A stretch of 64,000 nucleotides of DNA from DAOMFB01 sp963721385. GTDB taxonomy: Bacteria; Acidobacteriota; Thermoanaerobaculia; UBA5066. The translations under genes were made by a program, and so were the position numbers. The stretch covers positions 496,001-560,000 of the forward strand of contig CAVRJB010000019.1 in the NCBI GenBank assembly GCA_963721385.1, in the 5' to 3' direction. Of this stretch, positions 24,447 through 33,313 are shown in pieces; positions within the stretch are counted from its first letter, which is position 1; every line of letters starts with the position of its first letter. Below the pieces are notes generated by a model. That model made no database searches. It was not told the origin of the DNA and saw nothing but the letters and a program-made list of their open reading frames with translations.

Positions 24447-26764
24447 GTGCGCTCCGGGCCCGTGATCCTCGCCGCCGCGCTCGCCGCGGCCTGCGCGAAG
24501 CGGCCCGCGCCGCCGTCCGCGTCCCTCCCGTGGCAGAAGCCCGGGGAGGCGACGTTCACCGGTCGCGAATCGTGCGTGAAGTGCCACGAGAAGGAAGACC
24601 AGAAGTGGGCGCCGTCGGACCACGCGCTCGCGATGCAGACGATGAACGAGAAGACCGTACTCGCGAACTTCGACGGCACGTCGTTCACGTACCACGGCGT
24701 CACCTCGACGTTCACGAAGAAGGACGGAAAGTACTTCGTCCGGACCGACGCCCCCGACGGGACGCTCGACGGACTTCCCGATCGAGTGGACGTTCGGCTT
24801 CAGGCCGCTGCAGCAGTTTCTGATCCTCTTCCCGAGGGGCCGCGTCCAGGCGCTGAACGTCTGCTGGGACACGCGGCCGAAGGAAAAGGGCGGGCAGCGG
24901 TGGTTCCACCTCTACCCGGACGAGAACGTCGCCCACGACGACGTCCTCCACTGGACCGGCCCCTACCAGAACTGGAACTTCATGTGCGCCGACTGCCACT
25001 CGACGAACGTGAAGAAGGGGTACGACGGAAAGACGGACACCTACCGGACGACCTTCTCGGAGATCAACGTCTCGTGCGAGGCGTGCCACGGCCCGGGCTC
25101 GGCCCACGTGGCCTGGGGCGAGGCCGAGAAGCGGAAGGAGGTGAAACGGGACGACCCGGCGAACGGCGTCCTCGCGGGGCGGAAGGACCGCGACGGGTCC
25201 GACTGGGTCTTCGCTCCCGGGGCGGCCATCGCGAAGCGGACCGTCCCGCGGACGAACCGGGACGAGCTGACGATGTGCGCCCGGTGCCACGCGCGGCGGA
25301 GCGTCGTCCACGAGCCCTACGCCTACGGGATCCCGTTCCTCGACACGCACCGCCCCGCGCTCCTGACGGACCCGCTCTACTTCGCCGACGGGCAGATCCG
25401 GGACGAGGTCTACGAATACGCCTCGTTCGGCCAGAGCAGGATGTACGCGGGGGGCGTCACCTGCACCGACTGCCACGACGCGCACACGATGAAGGTCCGC
25501 GTCTCGCCCGACGGCATCTGCAGCCGCTGCCACCTGCCGGAGAAGTACGCCACCCCGACGCACCACTTCCACAAGGCGACGTCCACCGGCGCGAGCTGCG
25601 TCGCGTGCCACATGGCGACGCGCGACTACATGGTCGTCGACCCGCGCCGGGACCACAGCTTCCGGAACCCGCGGCCCGACCTGACGCTCTCGATCGGGAC
25701 GCCGAACGCCTGCACGACGCCCTGCCACACGAACAAGAGCGTGGCGTGGTCGGCCGACGCGGCGCGGAAGTGGTGGCCGCCGAAGTCGCTCGTCAAGCCG
25801 CCGTACGGCCTCGCGATCCACGCGGGACGCGAAGTTCTGGCCGGAGCGCGCGAGGGACTCGTCGGCCTCGTCGCGGACCTCGGGCGGCCCGCCATCGTCC
25901 GGGCCACGGCGGCCACGATGCTCGCGGGCTACCCCGGAGCCGGACACGGACAAGGCGCTCGCGGAGGCGCTGAAGGACCCCGACCCGCTCGTGAGGATGG
26001 GTGCGGTGGCCGGGATCCGGGGCGCGGACCCGCAGCTCCTCCTCGCCCGGCTCTTCCCCCTCCTCCGCGACCCGATCCGGACGGTCCGGATCGACGCGGC
26101 GCGGGCCCTCGCCGCGGTGCCACAGAACGCCCTCTCACCGGAGCAGAAGGCGGCCATCGCGAGCGGCCTCGCGGAGTGGCGCGCCTCGCTCCTCGTGGAC
26201 GAGGACCGGCCGGAGGCGCACCTCTCCCTCGGCGCGCTCGACGCCGAGACGGGCAACACCGCCGGAGCGGAGGCGGAATACAAGCGCGCGCTCGCGATCG
26301 CCCCGGGATTTCCGCCCACCTACGTCAACCTCGCCGACCTCTACCGTCAGACGGGGCGTGACGGCGAGGCTCTGGCGCTCCTCAGGCGGGGGATCGCGAT
26401 CACGCCCCGTAACGCCGACCTCCACCATGCCCTAGGCCTCCTCCACGTGAGGGAGAAAAGACTCTCCGACGCTCTCGCCGAATTCGCGAAGGCGGCAGAC
26501 CTCCGGCCCGACTCGCCCCGGTACGCCTACGTCTACGGGGTGGCCCTGGAATCGACCGGGAAGGGAACCGAGGCGATTGCCGTGATGAAGGCCGCCCTTG
26601 CCCGGCACACGGGAGACCCGGAGCTGCTCCTCGGCCTCGCGACGTTCTGCGAGAGACAGGGCGACCGGGCGGGGGCGCTGGAGTATGCGAAGAGGCTCCT
26701 CCGCCTGTCGCCCTCGGACCGGGGGGCGCAGCAGCTCGTGGCGCGCCTGGCCGGCGCCGGGTGA
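24447..26764 (+). CDS. Multiheme cytochrome c with HEAT and TPR tail, two frameshifts
   Basis: The gene begins at GTG 24447 with a lipobox (ALAAAC). Seven CxxCH haem sites plus one CxxxCH (CTTPCH) span the first 420 residues: CVKCH, CADCH, CEACH, CARCH, CTDCH, CSRCH, CVACH. Near 24775 the frame moves, and DFPIEWTFGFRPLQQ continues the expected family sequence. Near 25935 it moves again into DTDKALAEALKDPDPLVRMGAVAG, a HEAT-like unit. The remainder is at least five TPR units (PEAHLSLGALDAETGN, PPTYVNLADLYRQTGR, ADLHHALGLLHVREKR). The protein is predicted to be an outer-membrane or periplasmic lipoprotein that couples electron transfer to a protein-binding tail. This arrangement is known in deltaproteobacteria and acidobacteria. 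Confidence 0.85.
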
Positions 26765-26850
26765 GTGGCACGGCGAGCGGAGTCGCGTTGGCGTGGGGGC
26801 GCTATGATGCTTGGCGGATTCGAACCGTTCCGCTGACTGAAGGAGGATCC

Positions 26851-27711
26851 GTGAAGACTTTCCGGTCAATGGCATTGGCCCTTGGCGCCGTCGTCTTGGT
26901 CGCTTTCTCGATGCCCGCCGCAGCTCAGTGGGCCCCCTCCTACGAGGCGGTCAAGGGAATGGACGAGAGCTTCCGGCTCGACCTCGGCGGCTTCTTCCAG
27001 AGCTTCAACACGACGGTCCAGCGCTACAAGTCCGACGGAACGCCAGGGACCGAGTTCAACCTCGACGAAATCGGGGGGGACCAGGACAAGACGACGTTCC
27101 GGCTCGCCGGCATGTGGCGCTTCGGGCGCCACGGCAACCTCCAGTTCGGATACGAAGGCTGGAGAGAGTCGAACAGCCACACCCTCACCCGGGACATCCA
27201 GTGGGGCGACACCGTCTACCACGTTGGCGCCGAGGTGGAGCACAAGCTCAACCAGAACATCGCCTTCCTCGCCTACGGCTACTCGTTTGTGAACGACGGC
27301 GAGCTGGAGTTCGGGATGTCGCTCGGCCTTGCCGCGTATTTCAACAAGCTCTCGCTCTCGGCGAGCGCCTCGGCCGGCGGGGGCGGCGGCGGAACGACGG
27401 CGGCCTCCACGGCCGAGGAGAAGAACTTCGTGGCGCCGATCCCGGTCATCGGCGGCTACTTCAACTTCACGCTCCTGCCGCGCTTTCTCTTCTGGGCGAA
27501 GGCGAGCGGGCTGCCGAAGATCACGATCTCGGGCTACAGCGCCAGCATGGTGGACGCACAGGGGGGGCTCGCCTACTACTTCACGCGGAACGTCGGCCTC
27601 GGCGCCGGGTACGAGTACGCGAAGCTGACGTACGAGCACCCCGTGGAAAACGGCGTCCGCCTCGCCCAGTCGTTCAGCGGCTTCCTGGGCTACCTGTCGC
27701 TGGCGTTCTAG
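26851..27711 (+). CDS. Outer-membrane barrel-like protein with Gly-rich loop
   Basis: GTG 26851 follows AGGAGG at 26841-26846. The signal peptide is ALGAVVLVAFSMPAAAQW. The mature 265 residues are a pattern of beta-strands (GNLQFGYEGWRESNSHT, YHVGAEVEHKLNQNIAFLAYGYSF, NVGLGAGYEYAKLTY) ending in LGYLSLAF, an aromatic C-terminus typical of barrels. A poly-Gly/Ala loop, ASASAGGGGGGTTAAS, lies between strands. The function is unknown. It sits between the cytochrome gene and a convergent aminotransferase gene, with a 48-base spacer. Confidence 0.7.
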   Translation: MKTFRSMALALGAVVLVAFSMPAAAQWAPSYEAVKGMDESFRLDLGGFFQSFNTTVQRYKSDGTPGTEFNLDEIGGDQDKTTFRLAGMWRFGRHGNLQFGYEGWRESNSHTLTRDIQWGDTVYHVGAEVEHKLNQNIAFLAYGYSFVNDGELEFGMSLGLAAYFNKLSLSASASAGGGGGGTTAASTAEEKNFVAPIPVIGGYFNFTLLPRFLFWAKASGLPKITISGYSASMVDAQGGLAYYFTRNVGLGAGYEYAKLTYEHPVENGVRLAQSFSGFLGYLSLAF

Positions 27712-27759
27712 GGCCTCGCGCGAACTCTTCGTCAGCGGCGAGGAGTTCCCGGAAAAGCT

Positions 27760-28968
27760 CTAGCCACCGAAGAGGCCGGGGAGCGCCGCCGCGGCGCGCT
27801 CGACCTGCTCGGTCGGGCACGAGAACGCGAAGCGGACGTGCCCGGCCCCGGCGGGGCCGAAGACCTCGCCGGGGGCGCTTCCGATGCCGCCCCGGTCGAC
27901 CAGACAGCTCGTCATCGCCCAGCCGTCGCGCTTCCCCTCGTGCCCCGGCCACGTGTCGGCGATCCGGGCCCAGGCGTAGAACGCGCCCTCGGGCTTCATC
28001 GGGCGGAGAACCGGGACCTTCGAGAGGCCCGCCATCAGGAGGTCGCGCCGCCGCTCGTAGACGCGGGCCATCTCGCGCGTCGCGTCCTGCGGCCCGGTCA
28101 GCGCGGCGACCGCGCCGTGCTGCGTGACGGAGTTGACGCCGTTCACGGTGCAGCGGAGGAGCTTCGCCATCCGCGTGACGAGCCCCTCGTCGTTGACCGA
28201 CAGGTAGCCGAGGCGGAGCCCGCTCATCGCGTAGGACTTGGACATCGAGTAGATGGAGACGACGACGCTCTCGCCCCCCGGGAGCGCGCCGGCGGAGACG
28301 TGCTCCCGCCCGTCGAAGATGACGTGCTCGTACGCCTCGTCGGACACGACGAAGAGGCCGTGGCGGTTCGCGATCTCGACGATCCGCTGGAGCGTCTCGC
28401 GCGGCACGACGGCGCCCGTCGGGTTGTGCGGGGTGTTGACGACGATGGCGCGCGTCCGCTTCGTGACGAGCGCCTCGATCCGCGAGGGGTCGTAGGCGTA
28501 GCCGTGCGCTTCGTCGAGCGGGCAGCGGACCGGGACGCCGCCGGCGAGCGTGACGTTGTCGAACGTCTCGGTCCAGGTCGGGTCGGGGAGGATCACCTCG
28601 TCGCCCGGCGAGCAGAGGGCGCGGAATGTGAGGTAGAGGCCGTGCATGGCGCCGCTCGTCACGAGGACGCTCTCCGGCCCCCGGAGCGGGAGGCGGTTGT
28701 CCCGCGTCAGCTTCTCGAGGATCGCCTTGCGGAGCGGCGGAATTCCGGCGCCGGCCGTGTAGTGGGTCTGCCCGTCGCGAAGGGCCTTCTCCATCGCCTC
28801 GCGGACGTGGGCCGGGATGTCGAACGACGGGTCTCCCGACTCGAGCCGCAGGATCGGCTTTCCCTTCGCCTGCATCTCGAGGAGGCGGTCGCGGACGGTG
28901 ACGATCCCGCCGAGGGGGATGTCGTCGAGGGTGTGGGGGCCGAGGACGGGCTTGGTCGCGGTCGTCAT
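27760..28968 (-). CDS. Class I/II PLP-dependent aminotransferase
   Basis: 402 residues. The family order is clear: GDPSFDIPAHV near residue 45, HYTAGAGIPPLRKAI, VTSGAMHGLYLTFRAL, VVNTPHNPTGAVV (substrate and cofactor Asn), SDEAYEHVIF, and the Schiff-base Lys in IYSMSKSYAMSGLRLGYL. The C-terminal domain RFAFSCPTEQVERAA contains the Arg that binds the substrate carboxylate. It is closest to aspartate/aromatic aminotransferases (AspC-like). The upstream E1 gene on the same strand fits branched-chain or aromatic keto-acid metabolism: the aminotransferase would make the 2-oxoacid the dehydrogenase consumes. The exact amino acid is not determined. Confidence 0.85.
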   Translation of the reverse strand: MTTATKPVLGPHTLDDIPLGGIVTVRDRLLEMQAKGKPILRLESGDPSFDIPAHVREAMEKALRDGQTHYTAGAGIPPLRKAILEKLTRDNRLPLRGPESVLVTSGAMHGLYLTFRALCSPGDEVILPDPTWTETFDNVTLAGGVPVRCPLDEAHGYAYDPSRIEALVTKRTRAIVVNTPHNPTGAVVPRETLQRIVEIANRHGLFVVSDEAYEHVIFDGREHVSAGALPGGESVVVSIYSMSKSYAMSGLRLGYLSVNDEGLVTRMAKLLRCTVNGVNSVTQHGAVAALTGPQDATREMARVYERRRDLLMAGLSKVPVLRPMKPEGAFYAWARIADTWPGHEGKRDGWAMTSCLVDRGGIGSAPGEVFGPAGAGHVRFAFSCPTEQVERAAAALPGLFGG

Positions 28969-29149
28969 GGCGTGTCTCTCCGCTGCGGGCGTTTCAGGCG
29001 CGCGGATGATAGGCCCGGGCACCCCCGGGCGGAAAGACAAGAATTTCCCTGGGGAAGGCCAGAAACGCGAGACCGGAATAGAGAAGAATGGAGATCGCCA
29101 CCGGCCCGATCCTACCGGGTCGGAAGCTCCCGGGAGCTCGACGTTCGGG

Positions 29150-31357
29150 TCAGTACGCCAGCAGTCTCCGCGCCGCCTCGAGAACCTTCTCGGTGCTCGG
29201 GAGGATGGCCCGCTCGAGGATCCGGTTGAAGCCGACGGGCGTGAAGGTGGAGCCGACGCGCTCGACGGGGGCGTCGAGGTGCTCGAAGCACTCGGCCGCG
29301 ATCCGCGCGGCGATCTCGCCGCCGAAGCCGCCGTGGACCTTGTCCTCGTGGGCGACGAGGACGCGGGAGGTCTTTCGGACCGACGCGGCGATCGCATCGA
29401 AGTCGAGAGGCACGAGGGAGCGGAGGTCGAGCACCTCGACTTCTCTCCCCTCGGTCGCGAGCGTTCCGGCGGCCTCGAGCGCGAAGTGAACGGGAGTGCC
29501 GTACGCCACGATCGTCAGGTCGGTCCCGGCGCGGCGGAGGCGCGCCTTGCCGAACGGCACGGCGAAGTCCTTCGGCACCCGCGCCCTCCCGAGGGGCGAG
29601 TTGTAGAGGAACTTCGGCTCGAGGTAGAGCGTGATGCCGCGCGAGCGGATCGAGGTCCGAAGCAGCCCCGCCGCGTCGTCCGCGAAGGCCGGGACGACGA
29701 CTCGGATCCCCGGCAGCGACGCGAGCCACGCCTCGATGTTCTGCGAATGGTAGAGGCCGCCGCCGATGTAGCCGCCCGACGCGATCCGCACGGTGACGTT
29801 CGGGACGAACTTCCCGTTCGTCCGCCAGTACTCGTGCGACATCTCGACCATCTGCTCGGCCGCGGGCCAGAAGTAGTCGGCGAACTCGGCCCCCTCGACG
29901 ACGACGCGGATCTTGCCGTCGAGGCGCGAGAAGCCGTCGGCGGTGCCGAGGATGAAGTCCTCGGCGATGGGGCCGTTGAAGACCCGCTTCGGGCCGAACT
30001 CCTGCTGCATTCCTTTGGTGACGTTGAAGATCCCGCCCTTCTCCTTGTGGGCCACGTCCTGTCCCCAGAGGAAGGTGTCGGGGTTCTCGCGGAACAACTC
30101 CTTGAGCGTCGTGTTCAGGGCGCCGATGAGCGTCATCTCCGGTGCGGCCGCGCCCTTCGACTCCGCCGGCGTCACGGCGACGGCCGCGAGCCCGTCCCCT
30201 TCGGGCGTCCACGGCTCGGGGACGACGAAGTCGAAGACCGAATGTGGGTCGGGGTCCGCCGCCTTCCTCGCGCGGTCAGCCGATTCCTCGTAAATGCGGA
30301 CGTTCTGGGCCTCGATCCCCTGGATTTCCTCCTCGGTGAACGCGCCTCCCTCGACGAGGAGCCTGCGGAAGCGGGGGAGCGGGTCCAACGCCCTTGCGGC
30401 GGCCAACTCGTCGGGCGTGCGATAGAGCTCGTGCCGGTCGGAGTTGGAATGCGAATGGATCCGGATGCACTCGGCGTGGACGATCGCGGCGCCCGCCCCG
30501 CTCTTGACGAACGCGGCGGCCGCGCGCATCGCGCGGATCGAGTCGAGGAGATCTTTCCCGTCGCAGTGCAGGATCGACAGATTCAGGAAGCCGCTGAAGT
30601 TGTCCGACGCGAAGGTGTTCGCCGTCTGGTCGCTCTTCGGCACCGAGATGCCGTAGCCGTTGTCCTGCACGACGAAGACGACGGCGAGCTTCTCCCGCGT
30701 GGCGCCGTTGACCGCCTCGTAGTAGTAGCCCTCGGAGGTCGACGACTCGCCGACGGAGCAGTAGACGACGTCGTCGCGCCCGTAGGTCTTCAGGGCGCGC
30801 GCGAGGCCGACCGCGTGGAGCGCGTGATTCGAGACGCACGACGAGACGTTCTGGACGCGGATCTCGGGCTTCGCGAAGTGGTTCGACATGTGGCGGCCGC
30901 CGGAGGCGACGTCCGCCGCCTTCGACATGCCGTTCAGCAGGATCTCCTCGGCGCTGATGCCCGCGGCGAGGCAGGTGGCGAGGTCGCGGTAGTACGGGAA
31001 GAGCCAGTCGCGGCCGGGGCGGAACGTGGTGCCGAGCGCGATCTGGATGCCGTCGTGCCCGGCGCACGGCGCGTGGTAGGACCAGCCGAGCCCCTGCTTC
31101 AGGTAGTTGGGCGCCTTGTCGTCGAGGATCCGGGCCAGATGCATTAACGCAAACCAGTGACGGAGCTCCTCTCGGCTCGGCGAGATTGTGTCGAGCGCCG
31201 CGGCGGCCGGTGCCGTCGCCGGGGAAGACGTCGCAGGAGCGGAGAGCACACCGGGGTCGGGCAAAAGCAACCTCCCTGGGGCGCCGGGGACGACTTGGCC
31301 GCGGCGCGGGCAACGAACCCCCAAAGTGTACGTCATCCCGGTCGGCTTCCCGCGCAT
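29150..31357 (-). CDS. 2-oxoacid dehydrogenase E1, fused alpha and beta subunits
   Basis: 735 residues (start uncertain; the first 60 residues are Pro/Ala-rich and a later start, for example GTG before LSAPATSS, is possible). The alpha half has GHDGIQIALG, RDWLFPYYRDL and the thiamine diphosphate site SVGESSTSEGYYYEA...QDNGYGIS. The beta half has VFNGPIAEDFILGTADGFS, VEGAEFADYFWPAAEQM and the C-terminal HEDKVHGGFGGEIAARI. Single-chain E1 alpha-beta proteins occur in acidobacteria and bacteroidetes for the branched-chain 2-oxoacid dehydrogenase complex. The adjacent aminotransferase supports a branched-chain role; pyruvate cannot be ruled out. No E2 or E3 gene is in the window. Confidence 0.87.
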   Translation of the reverse strand: MRGKPTGMTYTLGVRCPRRGQVVPGAPGRLLLPDPGVLSAPATSSPATAPAAAALDTISPSREELRHWFALMHLARILDDKAPNYLKQGLGWSYHAPCAGHDGIQIALGTTFRPGRDWLFPYYRDLATCLAAGISAEEILLNGMSKAADVASGGRHMSNHFAKPEIRVQNVSSCVSNHALHAVGLARALKTYGRDDVVYCSVGESSTSEGYYYEAVNGATREKLAVVFVVQDNGYGISVPKSDQTANTFASDNFSGFLNLSILHCDGKDLLDSIRAMRAAAAFVKSGAGAAIVHAECIRIHSHSNSDRHELYRTPDELAAARALDPLPRFRRLLVEGGAFTEEEIQGIEAQNVRIYEESADRARKAADPDPHSVFDFVVPEPWTPEGDGLAAVAVTPAESKGAAAPEMTLIGALNTTLKELFRENPDTFLWGQDVAHKEKGGIFNVTKGMQQEFGPKRVFNGPIAEDFILGTADGFSRLDGKIRVVVEGAEFADYFWPAAEQMVEMSHEYWRTNGKFVPNVTVRIASGGYIGGGLYHSQNIEAWLASLPGIRVVVPAFADDAAGLLRTSIRSRGITLYLEPKFLYNSPLGRARVPKDFAVPFGKARLRRAGTDLTIVAYGTPVHFALEAAGTLATEGREVEVLDLRSLVPLDFDAIAASVRKTSRVLVAHEDKVHGGFGGEIAARIAAECFEHLDAPVERVGSTFTPVGFNRILERAILPSTEKVLEAARRLLAY

Positions 31358-31440
31358 CGGGTAGAATCCGCGTCCCCGCCATCCACGGGACCGGTAGCCC
31401 CGCTTCCCCGGGTGGACACATGGGGGCAGGAGTCTTTTCC

Positions 31441-32934
31441 GTGACCACAGCCGCCGCGACCACGACCGTTCTCGAGAGCCTCGAAGCCGCCGACCGCAGG
31501 ACCTTCGAAGACGCTCTCAAAGCCGACGACGCCTCCTCCCGCAAGAAGCTCGCCGAGGGCGAGCTCGTGCTGGGGGTCATCGCCGGCATCACCCCGGACG
31601 TCGCCCTCGTCTCGATCGGGGGGAAGACCGAGGCGCTGATGGACCTCTCCGAGCTCGACGGCCAGAAGGTCGGCGACCGGATCGAGGCCATCGTGATCAA
31701 GGCCGGGCCCGACGTCCGCCTCTCGCGCCGCCTCGCCCTCGGCCAGCGGACCCGCGCCGAGCTGCGCGTGGCCGCCGAGGCGCGGATCCCGGTGCAGGGA
31801 AAGGTCTCCTCGCGGAACAAAGGGGGATTCGAGGTGGCCCTGGGCGGCACGTCCGGCCTCCGGGCGTTCTGCCCCGTCTCGCAGATCGACGTCGGCCGGC
31901 ACGACGAGGAGGCCCTCAAGGCCTTCGTCGGGCAGACCCTCGATTTCCGGATCCTCGAGTACACCGAGGACGGCCGGCGGGTCGTCGTCTCACGGGCCGC
32001 GCTCCTTCGCGAGGACCAGGCCGCGAAGGCCGACGAGGTCCGGGAGAAGATCGTCCCGGGCGCCGTTCTCAAGGGCCGCGTCCGCTCGCTGACCGACTTC
32101 GGCGCCTTCGTCGACCTCGGCGGCCTCGACGGCCTCGTGCACGTGACCGAGATCTCGCGCCGCCGCGTCGCCCATGTCAAGGACGCCCTCACGGTGGGCC
32201 AGGAAGTGGACGTCAAGGTTCTGAAGGTCGAGCAGGAGGGGAAGCGGATCTCGCTTTCCATGAAGGAGCTGGAGGCCGATCCATGGGAGGGGCTCGCGCA
32301 GCGCCTCGTGCCCGGCGCCTCGTTCAGCGGGAAGGTCGTCCGCCACGCCGAGTTCGGAATGTTCGTCGAGGTGGAGCCGGGCGTCGACGGCCTCGTCCAC
32401 GTCTCGCAGCTCCCGCCCGGCGTCGCGCTCAAGGACGCGCCGGTCGCGGTCGGCACGCAGGTGAACGGCTGGGTGAAGGAAGTCGACTCGGAGCATCGGC
32501 GCCTGTCGCTCTCGCTCCGCGAGGTCTCGACGACCGATCCGTGGGACGGCATCGAGACGCGCCTCGCCGAGGGAACCGTCTTGACGGGCGAGGTCGAGAA
32601 CGTCGCCGCGTTCGGCGTCTTCGTCCACCTTGCGCCCGGGCTCACCGGCCTGATCCCGAACTCCGAGACCGGCCTCCCCTTCGGGACGCCGGCGTCGAAG
32701 AGCTTCACCGGGGGACAGAAGGTCGAGGTGAAGGTCATCGGCCTCGACAAGGGCCGCCACCGGATCTCGCTCTCGGTCGCGGGCGCGAAGGCCGAGGCCG
32801 ACAAGGTCGACGTGAAGCGTTACCGCGAGGAGTCGTCCCGCAAGGAGAAGGAGAAGGCCCCTGCCATCTCCGGCTTCGGCTCGTCGCTCCTCGCCGCGCT
32901 CCAGAATCCCAAGAGCAAGCAGCTGAAGAAGTAG
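31441..32934 (+). CDS. RNA-binding protein with five S1 domains
   Basis: About 497 residues. GTG 31441 is preferred because AGGAG lies 8 bases upstream; an ATG at 31420 is an alternative. Five S1 beta-barrels follow one another: LGVIAGITPDVALVSIGG, VQGKVSSRNKGGFEVALGG, LKGRVRSLTDFGAFVDLGG, FSGKVVRHAEFGMFVEVEP and LTGEVENVAAFGVFVHLAP. Each ends with the GxxISLS/RLSLS strand. The third to fifth have the canonical F-G-x-F-V. This resembles ribosomal protein S1 or Tex/YabR-like S1 proteins but has five units and a basic C-terminal tail (SSRKEKEKAP, NPKSKQLKK). It probably binds mRNA or ribosomes. The E1 gene is divergent from it. Confidence 0.85.
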   Translation: MTTAAATTTVLESLEAADRRTFEDALKADDASSRKKLAEGELVLGVIAGITPDVALVSIGGKTEALMDLSELDGQKVGDRIEAIVIKAGPDVRLSRRLALGQRTRAELRVAAEARIPVQGKVSSRNKGGFEVALGGTSGLRAFCPVSQIDVGRHDEEALKAFVGQTLDFRILEYTEDGRRVVVSRAALLREDQAAKADEVREKIVPGAVLKGRVRSLTDFGAFVDLGGLDGLVHVTEISRRRVAHVKDALTVGQEVDVKVLKVEQEGKRISLSMKELEADPWEGLAQRLVPGASFSGKVVRHAEFGMFVEVEPGVDGLVHVSQLPPGVALKDAPVAVGTQVNGWVKEVDSEHRRLSLSLREVSTTDPWDGIETRLAEGTVLTGEVENVAAFGVFVHLAPGLTGLIPNSETGLPFGTPASKSFTGGQKVEVKVIGLDKGRHRISLSVAGAKAEADKVDVKRYREESSRKEKEKAPAISGFGSSLLAALQNPKSKQLKK

Positions 32935-32974
32935 GGCTCAGGCAGCCGGCGGAATGCTAGGCTGAGGCCTCGTT

Positions 32975-33200
32975 CTTTCACAACGTCCTCGGGTTCCCCA
33001 CCTCCGGGGGACCAGCCGCGACGCGGCCAAGAGGGAAGCGGGTGCAATTCCCGCGCGGCCCCCGCCACTGTGACCGGGGACGCGACGGACGACAACCCAC
33101 TGGAGGCGAGAGATCGGGCGGCACGCGCGCCCGGTGGCGCCGCCGGGAAGGGGTCCGGACGCGGACGATCCGGGAGCCAGGAGACCTGCCCGAGGAATCA
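32975..33200 (+). promoter_or_regulatory. Cobalamin (B12) riboswitch ahead of the TonB receptor gene
   Basis: The class-defining elements appear in order: AAGAGGGAAGCGGGTGCAA at 33029-33047, then TTCCCGCGCGGCCCCCGCC, the B12 box CCGCCACTGTGACCGGGG near 33062-33079, and the 3' element GCCAGGAGACCTGCC near 33176-33190. A variable GC-rich peripheral stem lies between. Adenosylcobalamin binding normally represses downstream expression. The receptor gene starts 114 bases later, which fits control of cobalamin uptake. Confidence 0.93.
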
Positions 33201-33313
33201 CGCTTTCGCCACGTCTTCTCCGGGGCTCGGGAAGGACGGACGCATCCGGAATCCGTTTCCGGGTCCGCCGCCCTTTTCCGATGGGAGGGCGAGGCTCGTG
33301 GACGGAGGTTCCG

